Assembly (NCBI GenBank): GCA_036389155.1
Contig: DASVQN010000020.1
Location: 62,001-126,000, forward strand
Direction: 5' to 3'
DNA from: CADCVT01 sp036389155
GTDB lineage: Bacteria > Actinomycetota > Thermoleophilia > Solirubrobacterales > Solirubrobacteraceae
Length of the DNA: 64,000 nucleotides
The notes beneath the pieces were generated by a model. The model had not been told where the DNA came from and made no database searches. It saw only the letters and a program-made list of their open reading frames with translations. Below, in pieces: positions 40,228-48,392 of the stretch. Each line of letters starts with the position of its first letter. Within the stretch, counting starts at the first letter, position 1. Both the position numbers and the translations under genes were made by a program.

Positions 40228-41810
40228 GCGCGAAGGTCCTGGTCGCGGAGAAGATCGGCGCGAGCGGCATCGAGCTGCTGCGCGAGCACTTCGAGGTCGA
40301 CACCGCGTTCGACGCCGAGGGCTTCGACCTGCGAGCGCGCATCGGCGAGTACGACGGGATCCTCATCCGCAGCGCGACGAAGATGACGCCCGACCTGATC
40401 GAGGCCGGCTCGAAGCTGCGCGTGATCGGGCGCGCGGGCGTCGGCGTCGACAACGTCGACGTGCCCGCCGCGACCAAGCGCGGGATCGTCGTCGTCAACG
40501 CGCCGCAGTCCAACGTCGTGACCGCCGCCGAGCACACCGTGGCGATGCTGCTCGCGCTGGCCCGGAACATCCCGCAGGCGCACATGGCCCTCGTCGGCGG
40601 CGACTGGGCGCGGTCGAGGTTCTCCGGCGTCGAGCTGATGGACAAGACGCTCGGCATCCTCGGCTTCGGCCGGATCGGGCAGCTCGTGGCCGAGCGCGCG
40701 CGGGGGTTCGGGATGAAGGTGCTCGCGCTCGACCCCGTCGTCGCGGCCGCGCGGTTCGAGGAGCTCGGCGTCGAGAAGGCCGGCGACATCGGCGACGTCT
40801 TCGCGCGCGCCGACTTCATCACGATCCACCTGCCGAAGATCCCCGAGACGCTCAACCTGCTGGACGCCGACGCGTTCGCCGCGATGCGCGACGGCGTGCG
40901 GATCGTCAACGTCGCCCGCGGCGGGATCGTCGACGAGGCGGCCCTGCACGACGCGCTGGTCGGCGGGAAGGTCGGCGGCGCTGCGCTCGACGTCTTCAGC
41001 GAGGAGCCGACGACCGAGAGCCCGCTGTTCGGCCTGGATCGCGTGGTCGTCACGCCCCACCTCGGCGCGTCCACGGCCGAGGCCACCGACCGCGCCGGCT
41101 ACCAGGCCGCCGAGCAGATCGTCGCCGCGCTCAACGGCGGCACGGTCACCACGGCGGTCAACGCGCCCGCCCTGCGTCCCGACGACATCAAGGTGCTCGG
41201 CCCGTTCCTGCCGCTCGCCCGCCGGCTCGGGCGGCTCGCGACGTCGCTGGCCGGCGAGGTCGGCGCCGTGCAGGTCGAGGCGCGCGGGCGCATCGCCGAG
41301 CGCGAGGTCCGCGCGCTCGGGATCTCCGTCCTCGTCGGCGTCCTCGAGGGACGCACGGAGGAGGAGGTCAACCAGGTCAACGCGCCGGTGCTGGCCGAGG
41401 AGCGCGGGATCCAGCTCACCGAGACGACCAACACGCAGGCGCGCGACTTCACCGACCTCGTCCGCGTGACGGTGGGCGGGCAGCGCGTGGTCGGGACGGT
41501 GCTCGGCCACCACGAGCGCCCGCACCTGCTCGAGGCGTGGGGCCGGCGGTTCAACGTCCAGCTCGAGGACCACCTCGCGCTGTTCCGCTACCGCGACGTG
41601 CCGGGGATGATCGGCCGCGTCGGGACGGTCTTCGGCGACGCCGGCATCAACATCGCCTCGGCGGCGGTGGGCTACGAGCCGGAGGACGCCGCCGACGACG
41701 GCTGCGCGGTCATGGTCGTGACGACCGACCGTGCCGTCCCGCAGGACGTCGTCGACAGCATCCTCGCCCTCGACGACTTCGTCGACGGGCGGACGGTCGT
41801 GCTCGGCTAG
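40224..41810 (+). CDS. serA: D-3-phosphoglycerate dehydrogenase
   Basis: First step of serine synthesis. 528 residues, the long form: substrate domain, Rossmann domain with LGILGFGRIGQLVAER (about 145-160), catalytic Arg in VNVARGGIVDE, and His in VVTPHLGASTAEA. The allosteric-substrate-binding domain (about 320-455) and a C-terminal ACT domain (FRYRDVPGMIGRVGTVFGDAGINIASAAVG) predict serine feedback. Ends in CTAG shared with the convergent hydrolase. Confidence 0.95.
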   Translation: MSAKVLVAEKIGASGIELLREHFEVDTAFDAEGFDLRARIGEYDGILIRSATKMTPDLIEAGSKLRVIGRAGVGVDNVDVPAATKRGIVVVNAPQSNVVTAAEHTVAMLLALARNIPQAHMALVGGDWARSRFSGVELMDKTLGILGFGRIGQLVAERARGFGMKVLALDPVVAAARFEELGVEKAGDIGDVFARADFITIHLPKIPETLNLLDADAFAAMRDGVRIVNVARGGIVDEAALHDALVGGKVGGAALDVFSEEPTTESPLFGLDRVVVTPHLGASTAEATDRAGYQAAEQIVAALNGGTVTTAVNAPALRPDDIKVLGPFLPLARRLGRLATSLAGEVGAVQVEARGRIAEREVRALGISVLVGVLEGRTEEEVNQVNAPVLAEERGIQLTETTNTQARDFTDLVRVTVGGQRVVGTVLGHHERPHLLEAWGRRFNVQLEDHLALFRYRDVPGMIGRVGTVFGDAGINIASAAVGYEPEDAADDGCAVMVVTTDRAVPQDVVDSILALDDFVDGRTVVLG

Positions 41811-42763
41811 AGGCCGGCCGCGAGCTTCAGCGCGTCCGCGTAGTGCGGGACGAGGCCGAAGGTCGCGGCCTCCGGCACCGCGTGCACGGGCGGGTCGCCC
41901 ATCCGCCCGGCGAGGTAGCGCGCGTGGGGCACGGGGTGCGTGACGTCGCAGTCCCCCGTCCAGAAGGCGCGGGGCGCCGTGACCTTCGCCAGGTCGACAC
42001 CCCACGGCGTCGACAGCATCCGGATCTCGCGCACGATCGCGGCGGCGTCCGACGTGAGGATCTCCGCGCTCGTCTGCACGTGGATGCGCATCATCGCGGG
42101 GTCGGCGAGGACCTTCTCGTCGCCGGGCGGCAGCGTCCTGGCGAGCTTCGCGCCGGCCTTCTCGGGGTCCTTGGCGGTCTTGCGGCCGGACGAGCGCAGG
42201 ATCGCGCGCAGGAGCCACGGCGCGCGGCGGGCCAGCTTCGACCCGACCCGCAGCTGTCGCCCCGCCGCCGAGTACGCCACGTCCTCGTGCAGCGGGGCGA
42301 CAGCGCCCAGCAGCGCCAGGCCGGTCGTGCGGTCGGGAAGGGCGGCGGCCACGGCGAGGGCATAGGGCGTGCCGCCGGACTGGGACATGATCCCGGCCCG
42401 CTCCGCGCCGAGTGCGTCGAGCAGGGCCGTGTGGTCCTCGGGCCAGTCCGCGATCGTGCGCTCGCCGCCGGGGGTGCTGGCGAAGAACCCGGGGCGATCG
42501 GGTGCGACGAGCCGGATGCCGAGACGGCTCGCGATCGCGTCGGCCGCGCGCGCCATGCCGCGGCTGCCGGGCCCGTCGAGGAGGACGACGAGCGGGCCCT
42601 CCGAGGCGCCGTAGAGCGCGTAGGAGAGCGTGCGCCCGCCGGGGAGGGAGAGCGCGCGCACCGTCTCGTCGGCGAAGTACACGGAGCGCCCTCGCTCGAG
42701 CGCGTCCCCCGCCGCGACGTCGGCCTGGGCGGTGCGGGCGGTGGGAAGGGTGGCGGCTTGCAT
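41807..42763 (-). CDS. Alpha/beta hydrolase
   Basis: 318 residues. Oxyanion region VVLLDGPGSRGMARAADAIASRLGIRLVAPDRPG, nucleophile elbow in MSQSGGTPYALAVAAALPD (SQSGG), acid in WTGDCDVTHPV, and a C-terminal region where the His is likely in the final 40 residues (HAVPEA or VPHYAD). The DGPGS in place of HGxPG is slightly unusual. ATG 42763 has AGGAG seven bases upstream, so the longer upstream frame is rejected. Divergent from a TetR gene with a shared operator. Confidence 0.82.
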   Translation of the reverse strand: MQAATLPTARTAQADVAAGDALERGRSVYFADETVRALSLPGGRTLSYALYGASEGPLVVLLDGPGSRGMARAADAIASRLGIRLVAPDRPGFFASTPGGERTIADWPEDHTALLDALGAERAGIMSQSGGTPYALAVAAALPDRTTGLALLGAVAPLHEDVAYSAAGRQLRVGSKLARRAPWLLRAILRSSGRKTAKDPEKAGAKLARTLPPGDEKVLADPAMMRIHVQTSAEILTSDAAAIVREIRMLSTPWGVDLAKVTAPRAFWTGDCDVTHPVPHARYLAGRMGDPPVHAVPEAATFGLVPHYADALKLAAGL

Positions 42764-42789
42764 CGGAGGGCTCCTGAGCTTTGTGACGT

Positions 42790-42826
42790 TGTGTCGCAAC
42801 AGCAACTGTGGCAGCATTGCGACACA
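42790..42826. promoter_or_regulatory. Inverted-repeat operator between hydrolase and TetR genes
   Basis: TGTGTCGCAA (42790-42799) and TTGCGACACA (42817-42826) are perfect 10-base arms separated by 17 bases. The right arm touches the TetR GTG at 42827, and the left arm is 27 bases from the hydrolase ATG. Likely the TetR binding site for autoregulation and hydrolase control. Confidence 0.6.
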
Positions 42827-43534
42827 GTGTCAACTTCGTCCCCAGACGCGGCGCGCCGAGACGCGGGAGCGGGCCGCGCCGAAGGCTCCGCGCGGAGCGG
42901 CGGCGCGGGAGGCTCCGCGCGCGGCGGCCGCGCCGAAGGCTCCGCGCGGAGCGGCGGCGCGGGAGGCTCCGCGCGGGGCGGCCGCGTCTCCGCCGCCGAC
43001 GCACGCCGGCGGATCCTCGACGCCGCGCGCGCCCTCCTTCGCGACCGGTCCTTCGCGGAGCTCACGGTCGGGGCGCTCATGCAGGAGGCGGGGCTGGCGC
43101 GGACGGTCTTCTACCGCCACTTCGACGACCTCCCCGACCTCGCGCCCGAGCTCCTCCCCGACGCCGACGCACCGCTCGTCGACGACATCGACCGCCAGGA
43201 GCCCGACGACGTCGTCGGCGCGATGGTCGACGGCCTCGTCGAGGTCTACGCGCGGCACGGCCGGCTGCTGCGGGCCATCGACGACGCGGCGCGCCACGAC
43301 CCGGTGGTCGCCGAGCGGCTGGAGGTGGCGCTCGCCGGGCCGCGCGAGCTGCTGACGCGCCTCCTCGCCGAGGCGCCGCACCCGCCGGACGACCCGGAGG
43401 AGTCGTCGCGGCTCCTCATGGCCACGCACCGGGCGTACCTGCTCGACACCTTCGCGCCCGGCGCCGACACCGCCGAGCGGCGTGCCGCGGCACGTGGCGC
43501 GCTCCTGGCCCTCTGGGACCGCCTCCTCACCTGA
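42827..43534 (+). CDS. TetR-family regulator with repeat-expanded N-terminus
   Basis: 235 residues. The HTH (ARRRILDAARALLRDRSFAELTVGALMQEAGLARTVFYRHFDDL) begins only after about residue 55. Before it is a low-complexity stretch with two copies of an 18-residue unit (GRAEGSARSGGAGGSARG). The C-terminal ligand domain is helical (VVGAMVDGLVEVYARHGRLLRAIDDAARHDPVVAERL). GTG 42827 directly follows the operator. Start could alternatively lie later, after the repeats, but no better start is evident. Confidence 0.82.
   Translation: MSTSSPDAARRDAGAGRAEGSARSGGAGGSARGGRAEGSARSGGAGGSARGGRVSAADARRRILDAARALLRDRSFAELTVGALMQEAGLARTVFYRHFDDLPDLAPELLPDADAPLVDDIDRQEPDDVVGAMVDGLVEVYARHGRLLRAIDDAARHDPVVAERLEVALAGPRELLTRLLAEAPHPPDDPEESSRLLMATHRAYLLDTFAPGADTAERRAAARGALLALWDRLLT
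42876..42983. repeat. 54-bp tandem repeat in the TetR gene (two copies)
   Basis: Copies at 42876-42929 and 42930-42983 differ at one base. Each contains the perfect palindrome GCTCCGCGCGGAGC. The period is a multiple of three and encodes an 18-residue Gly/Ala/Ser/Arg repeat. Confidence 0.85.
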
Positions 43535-43620
43535 AACCGCGCGACATCGCTCGCGCCGCCCGCCTCTACCTCTTCGGCCCCGCCTCGGCTGAACCCCGCA
43601 ACTCCGCTCGCCCGAGCGCG

Positions 43621-43626
43621 TAGTGT
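43621..43626 (+). promoter_or_regulatory. Candidate -10 box (TAGTGT) for the gene at 43633
   Basis: TAGTGT ends six bases before the ATG at 43633. Confidence 0.35.
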
Positions 43627-43632
43627 CCACAC

Positions 43633-45024
43633 ATGCGTCGCCTCTTCGTCCTTGCCCTCGCGACGGCGTCGCTCGCGCCCGCCACCGCCGGCGCCGACAG
43701 CGCCGTCGTCCCGGTCGCCCCGGGCGACGAAGCGTCGCCGCCCTACTTCGTCGCGAACCAGGTGACGCGGCTGGCGGGACCGTTCCTCGCCGGCGACGAC
43801 GTCGTCTTCCTCGAGCGCCGGCTCCGTCGCCTCACGCTGCTCGCCGACGGCCCGGCCGGACGTCGCGAGCTCTTCGCGCTCAGGGAGGACCCGGCCGACC
43901 CGCGCTCGTTCAGCCTCGACGTCGCGGAGGGACGCATCGCTCTCACCACGTTCCGCTTCAGCTGCAACGGCGACCTCGACTGCGCGCGATACCGCGCCGA
44001 GTCCCCGCGGGACTGGGTGGTCGTCACCGGCCCGACGAGCGGCCCGCTGCACGGCGTCCCGATGGGCGGCGGGACGTGCTCGTTGCTCGGCGCCGACGCC
44101 GCGGCGGACGCGATCGCCGGGACCTGCGGCGGCTCGCGATGGGCGATCTACCAGGACGGAGGCGGCGGCAAGGAGTACTCCGCGCCGATCCTCTCCGCGC
44201 CGCAGATCGCCGGCGGCTACGCGGCGGCACCTCTCGGCGGCGAGAACGGTGAGACGCGCGGCCTCCAGGTCCTCCACCGGCCCGGGATGGAGGAGGCCTA
44301 TCGCATCGACGCGCCAGTCGAGGCGTTCGACCTCGCGCCCGACGGCTCGGTCGCGTACACGCTGCGCGACGAGGCCGCCGCGGGCTGGTCGTCGCCGGCC
44401 GATCCCGCCGTGCACCGCCTCGCGCTTCCGGCGGCCGCGACCGGCGTCTCCCAGGCGGCTGAGCGGATTGCGGTGCGCATGGGCACGAACCGCGACGAAC
44501 GCCTCCTCGTCCTCGACCGCGCCGGCGCGGTTCTCGGCGACGTGACGGAGCCCGCCGCCACGGCCGGCTTCGACTACGACGGCGCGCGCCTCGCGTGGGC
44601 GCGCGAGCCGTGCACCCGCCAGTCCGTCGTCGTGTGGGACCTGAGCGATCCGGTTCCGAAGCGGCGCGGCGACGCGTGCAGCGCGCCGGTGACCCGCACG
44701 CGCCGCGTCAACCTCCAGCCCGACCGCAGCGTCGTCGTCAGGCTCGTCTGTCCCGCGACGGCGCCCGCGGGCTGCGCCGGCGCGACCGGGCTGACCGTCT
44801 ACGTGCGGAGTCGGGCGAGCGAGCGGCGCCGCATCGGCGGGTCGACCGCGCACAGCTTCGACCTGCTCCCCGGGCAGTTGGTGGACATGCGCGTGCGCGT
44901 CGCGAGGAAGGCGCTGCGGCGCGCGCGGATCGCGCGGCTGGAGATCGCCACCGACCTCGACCACGCGGACCGCCCGGAGCCGATCGTGCGCCGCGCCGTG
45001 CGGCTGCCGCGCCGCCGGCGCTAG
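43633..45024 (+). CDS. Secreted hypothetical protein with beta-repeat body
   Basis: 463 residues. Signal peptide MRRLFVLALATASLAPATAGA (cleavage near 21-22). The body is beta-rich with scattered blade-like units (FLAGDDVVFLERRLRRL, EGRIALTTFRFSC, DGSVAYTLRDE, DGARLAWAREPC) and four or more paired Cys, as expected outside the membrane. The last 90 residues form a separate basic domain ending in RRAVRLPRRRR. Function unknown; similar in style to the protein at 20183-21532. Stop shares CTAG with the ligase gene. Confidence 0.75.
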   Translation: MRRLFVLALATASLAPATAGADSAVVPVAPGDEASPPYFVANQVTRLAGPFLAGDDVVFLERRLRRLTLLADGPAGRRELFALREDPADPRSFSLDVAEGRIALTTFRFSCNGDLDCARYRAESPRDWVVVTGPTSGPLHGVPMGGGTCSLLGADAAADAIAGTCGGSRWAIYQDGGGGKEYSAPILSAPQIAGGYAAAPLGGENGETRGLQVLHRPGMEEAYRIDAPVEAFDLAPDGSVAYTLRDEAAAGWSSPADPAVHRLALPAAATGVSQAAERIAVRMGTNRDERLLVLDRAGAVLGDVTEPAATAGFDYDGARLAWAREPCTRQSVVVWDLSDPVPKRRGDACSAPVTRTRRVNLQPDRSVVVRLVCPATAPAGCAGATGLTVYVRSRASERRRIGGSTAHSFDLLPGQLVDMRVRVARKALRRARIARLEIATDLDHADRPEPIVRRAVRLPRRRR

Positions 45025-46169
45025 GCGCGGACGGGCACGGGCGCGAACGCCTCGCTGAGCGCGGAGACCAGGCGCTCCTGGTCGTCGTCCTCGCCGGCGA
45101 GCATCCGCTGGCGCTGCGCGCCGCCCTCGTCGGCGAGCAGCCGCACAAGCCCGAGCTCGGCCTCGCAGCGCAGCTCCGCCGCGTGCGGGGCGCACGCCTC
45201 GAGCATCGGCTCGAGCAGGTCGCGCACCGGGACGCGCGTCTCGCGCGCCGGGTCGATCAGCGCCGCGTCGACCCCGTCGCGCGCGGCCAGGAAGCGGTTC
45301 TCCTCGAGGACCTCCTGCGCGTGAAGCAGGTGGGCGGGCGCGAAGCCCTCCGTCGCCTCGAGCCGCACGAGGCACTGCACGAGCGCGGTCAGCGCGGCCG
45401 CCCGCTCCACCGAGCACTGCGCGTCCATGATCCGGACCTCGACCGTGCCGTAGCGCGGCTGCAGCCGCACGTCCCACCACAGGAAGCTGTGGTCGGGGAA
45501 GGCCTCGCAGCGCACGAGCAGGTCGACGGTCTCGACCCAGTCGTTGTAGGACGCGAACGCGCGCGGGATCCCGACGCGCGGGAACGCCTGCCACAGCGGC
45601 GTGCGCGCGCTGGCCAGGCCGGTGTCGCGCCCCTGCCAGTACGGCGAGTTCGCCGACAGCGAGAGCAGGATCGGCAGGTGCGCTCGCATCTGGTTCGCCG
45701 CGGCCATGGCGGCGCCCGCCGTCGGGACCGCGACGTGGACGTGCAGCGCGAACGTCGGCTCGCGCCGCGCCAGCGCGCGCATCGACCCGGCGACCTCCTG
45801 GTGGCGGTCGGCGGCGGCGACGCGCATCTCGTGCCAGTCGGCGAACGGGTGCGTCCCCGAGCAGCCGGCGCACAGGCCGAGCCGGTCCAGGACCTCGGAG
45901 ATCCGCGCGCGCAGCCCGCCGAGGTCGGCGGCCGCCTCGGCCACGGTGCGGTGCGGCCGCGTGTTCAGCTCGATCGCGCCGCTGTGCGTCTCCGAGCAGA
46001 CGGCCTCGCGCGCGTCCGCGGGCAGCGCCGCGAGCACCTCCTCGACGCACTGCGCGAGCGCCCAGGTGTCCGGGTCGAGGAGCATGACCTCCTCCTCGAT
46101 GCCGACGCTCCACGGGCGGCACTCGTCGGGCCACTGCGCCCAGTCGGGGCTGCGCTCGAAGCGACTCAC
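45021..46169 (-). CDS. Carboxylate-amine ligase, GCS2/YbdK family
   Basis: 382 residues related to plant/proteobacterial glutamate-cysteine ligase type 2. SVGIEEEVMLLDP near the N-terminus, the ETHSGAIELNTRPH block, THPFADW, LHVHVAV, LSLSANSPYWQGRDTGLASAR and the RLQPRYGTVEVRIMDAQ block are diagnostic. These enzymes join Glu or another carboxylate to an amine with ATP. GTG 46169 overlaps the ATP-grasp stop (GTGA), so both are made together. The product is unknown; a gamma-glutamyl or short peptide conjugate is likely. Confidence 0.87.
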   Translation of the reverse strand: MSRFERSPDWAQWPDECRPWSVGIEEEVMLLDPDTWALAQCVEEVLAALPADAREAVCSETHSGAIELNTRPHRTVAEAAADLGGLRARISEVLDRLGLCAGCSGTHPFADWHEMRVAAADRHQEVAGSMRALARREPTFALHVHVAVPTAGAAMAAANQMRAHLPILLSLSANSPYWQGRDTGLASARTPLWQAFPRVGIPRAFASYNDWVETVDLLVRCEAFPDHSFLWWDVRLQPRYGTVEVRIMDAQCSVERAAALTALVQCLVRLEATEGFAPAHLLHAQEVLEENRFLAARDGVDAALIDPARETRVPVRDLLEPMLEACAPHAAELRCEAELGLVRLLADEGGAQRQRMLAGEDDDQERLVSALSEAFAPVPVRA

Positions 46170-47521
46170 GACGGCAGCACCCAGGTGTCCTTCGCGCCGC
46201 CGCCCTGCGAGGAGTTGACGACCAGCTCGCCTTCGTCGAACGCGACGCGGCTCAGCCCGCCGGGCACCGCGTGCGCGCGCTCGCCGTCGAACGTCACGAA
46301 CGCCCGCAGGTCGACGTGCCGAGGCTCCAGCTCGCCGTCGATCACGGTCGGATGGCGCGAGAAGTAGACGGTCTCCTGGGCGATCCAACCCTCGGGGTCC
46401 TCGCGGATGGCGGCGGCGATCGTCTCGCGCTCGGCGGCGTCGGACTGCGGCCCGATGAAGACGCCCTCGCCGCCGTACGCCGCGCGCGGCTTGACCACCA
46501 TCTCCTCCAGCCGGTCGAGGACCTCCTCGAGGCAGCCGGCACGCGTCAGGTCGTACGTCGGGACGGACCGCACGAGCGGTTCTTCCCCGAGATAGAAGCG
46601 GATCATGTCCTCGACGTAGCTGTGCACGAGCTTGTCGTCGGCCACGCCGTTGCCGAGCGCGTTCACGCAGGCCAGCGTGCCGGCCGCGAGCGGGCCGAGC
46701 AGCGCGCGGCCGACGCAGGTGTACTCGCCGTCGTCGCCCCGCAGTGTGTCCTCGTCCGTGCGCCGGTAGACGACGTCGACGCTGTCAAGGCGCACGTCGT
46801 CGAGCGTCGCCAGCTCGATCCCCAGCAGCTCGGCGAGGCGCCCGTGCTCCCAGTACGCGGTGTTGCTCGGCCCGTCGGTGAGGAGCACGATCCGCGGGTC
46901 GTCGTGCCCGCACGGCGCGGCGGCGCGCAGGGCGGCGCCGAGCAGCTCGACCGCCGGCGCCTCGATCGGGACGGGCGCGTCGCCGAGCAGCGGCGTGACG
47001 GCCTCGCGGGCCGCGATCGCGTAGGCCAGGCCGGACGGCGTGCGCAGGTTGTCCTCGAGGACGCGGAACGAGCCGTCGCCGCAGCGGATGACGTCGAGCC
47101 CCGCCAGCGCGACGCGGACGCGCTGCGAGGGCATCCCGGCCAGCTCGGGCTCGTAGTGCTCGGCGCCCGCGAGCACCCGCTCGGGCAGGACGCCCTCGTC
47201 GAGGATCCGCCGCTTGCCGTAGGCGTCGGCCAGGAACGCGTCGAGCGCGCGCACGCGCTGCTCGAGGCCGACGGCCAGCGGCTCCCACTCGGCGGCGGTG
47301 ATGACGCGGGGGACGACGTCGACGCGGAACGGCTCGGCCTCCTCGCCGCGGCCGAAGCAGCAGCCCTCGTCGCCGAGGCGCCGGCGGACCTGGCGGACCG
47401 AGCGGTCGAGGTCGCGGCCGGCCAGCCGCTCGAGGACGGGGCCGTACGCCGTGCGCGGCTCGCCGCGCGCCTCGAAGGCCTCGTCGAACACGTCCTGCGG
47501 GTCGTACGTCAAAAGGTCCAC
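46166..47521 (-). CDS. Circularly permuted ATP-grasp type 2 ligase
   Basis: 451 residues. YDPQDVFDEAFEARGEPRTAY at the start and the RVITAAEWEPLAVGLEQRVRALDAFLADAYG block identify the DUF404/DUF407 CP_ATPgrasp family. LEDNLRTPSGLAYAIAAR, GNGVADDKLVHSYVEDMIRFYLGEEPL and VVKPRAAYGGEGVFIGP (ATP-binding) follow. Such proteins form amide bonds and often pair with GCS2-type ligases. GTG 47521 has AAGGA upstream. With its neighbours it forms a peptide-synthesis module of unknown product. Confidence 0.87.
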   Translation of the reverse strand: MDLLTYDPQDVFDEAFEARGEPRTAYGPVLERLAGRDLDRSVRQVRRRLGDEGCCFGRGEEAEPFRVDVVPRVITAAEWEPLAVGLEQRVRALDAFLADAYGKRRILDEGVLPERVLAGAEHYEPELAGMPSQRVRVALAGLDVIRCGDGSFRVLEDNLRTPSGLAYAIAAREAVTPLLGDAPVPIEAPAVELLGAALRAAAPCGHDDPRIVLLTDGPSNTAYWEHGRLAELLGIELATLDDVRLDSVDVVYRRTDEDTLRGDDGEYTCVGRALLGPLAAGTLACVNALGNGVADDKLVHSYVEDMIRFYLGEEPLVRSVPTYDLTRAGCLEEVLDRLEEMVVKPRAAYGGEGVFIGPQSDAAERETIAAAIREDPEGWIAQETVYFSRHPTVIDGELEPRHVDLRAFVTFDGERAHAVPGGLSRVAFDEGELVVNSSQGGGAKDTWVLPS

Positions 47522-47602
47522 GTCCTTGTTCCTTTCCCACCTCAGCAGCGCTCACTCGCGCCACGCAGGTTTGAACGGAACCGACCGCGCGAGGTTGGGC
47601 GC

Positions 47603-48370
47603 TCAGGCCGCGCGGGGCCGTATGGCGCGTGCGCGGTAGCGCTCGGCGGCCTCGGCGAAGCGGCTGAACAGCGCGCACTGCTGCGGCTCGTCGATGAGCC
47701 CCTCGGCGTGCCACTGCACGCCGATCGCGAAGTCGGGGCCGGCGAGCTCGATGCCCTCGACGACCCCGTCGTCCGCCCACGCGACGGCCCGCACGCCGCC
47801 GCCGAGCTTGTCGACGGCCTGGTGGTGGAAGCTGTTCACGGACGCGCGGGTCTCGCCGAGGATCTCCGCCAGCCGCGAGCCCGCCTCGACCTGCACGTCG
47901 TGCGTCGTCACCCGCGCCTCCTCGGTCTGGCGGTGGCCGCCGACGTGCTGGATCAGCGTGCCGCCGCGGGCGACGTTCAGGACCTCGGCGCCGCGGCAGA
48001 TCCCCAGCAGGGGCAGGTCGCGCTCGAGCGCGCGCCGGACGAGGCCGATCTCGAACCGGTCGAGCCCGACGTCGGTCGGCCCGAGCTGCGGGTGCTCCTC
48101 CTCGCCGTACAGGCACGGGTGGATGTCGGGGCCGCCGCTGACCACGACGCCGTCGACGCGGTCGAGGATGGCCTCGACGTCCCGCTCGGCCGCGAACGGC
48201 GGGACGATCAGCGGCGCCCCGCCGCCCCGCGCCACCGCCCCCGGGTAGGCGAGCGCGAGGGCCAGGTCGCGCCGGCCGCCCGGCTCATGGGAGTGCGCGG
48301 GCGTGGCGACCTCGCTGCTGCCAGGCTTGCGCAGCTCGGACGTCGTGATGGCGATGAGCGGGGTGGGCAC
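47603..48370 (-). CDS. Gamma-glutamyl hydrolase-like class I amidotransferase (peptidase C26)
   Basis: 255 residues. Nucleophile Cys in LLGICRGAEVLNVARGG, then the PuuD-like NSFHHQAVDKLG and catalytic His/Glu in GVQWHAEGL. Homologues cleave gamma-glutamyl-GABA and similar conjugates. Start GTG 48370, divergent from the alpha-glucosidase. It lies 81 bases upstream of the ATP-grasp gene on the same strand, so it may be the hydrolase that matches the ligases, or act in polyamine breakdown. Confidence 0.87.
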   Translation of the reverse strand: MPTPLIAITTSELRKPGSSEVATPAHSHEPGGRRDLALALAYPGAVARGGGAPLIVPPFAAERDVEAILDRVDGVVVSGGPDIHPCLYGEEEHPQLGPTDVGLDRFEIGLVRRALERDLPLLGICRGAEVLNVARGGTLIQHVGGHRQTEEARVTTHDVQVEAGSRLAEILGETRASVNSFHHQAVDKLGGGVRAVAWADDGVVEGIELAGPDFAIGVQWHAEGLIDEPQQCALFSRFAEAAERYRARAIRPRAA

Positions 48371-48379
48371 GTCGGTCGA

Positions 48380-48385
48380 TACGTT
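48380..48385 (+). promoter_or_regulatory. Candidate -10 box (TACGTT) of the alpha-glucosidase gene
   Basis: TACGTT ends seven bases before the GTG at 48393, supporting that start over upstream in-frame codons that lie in the divergent gene. Confidence 0.4.
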
Positions 48386-48392
48386 GCCCGCC

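Noticed and set aside
42876..42983. CRISPR or insertion-sequence end repeats
   Set aside because: The two copies abut, have no spacer, and lie in a coding frame; no transposase nearby.
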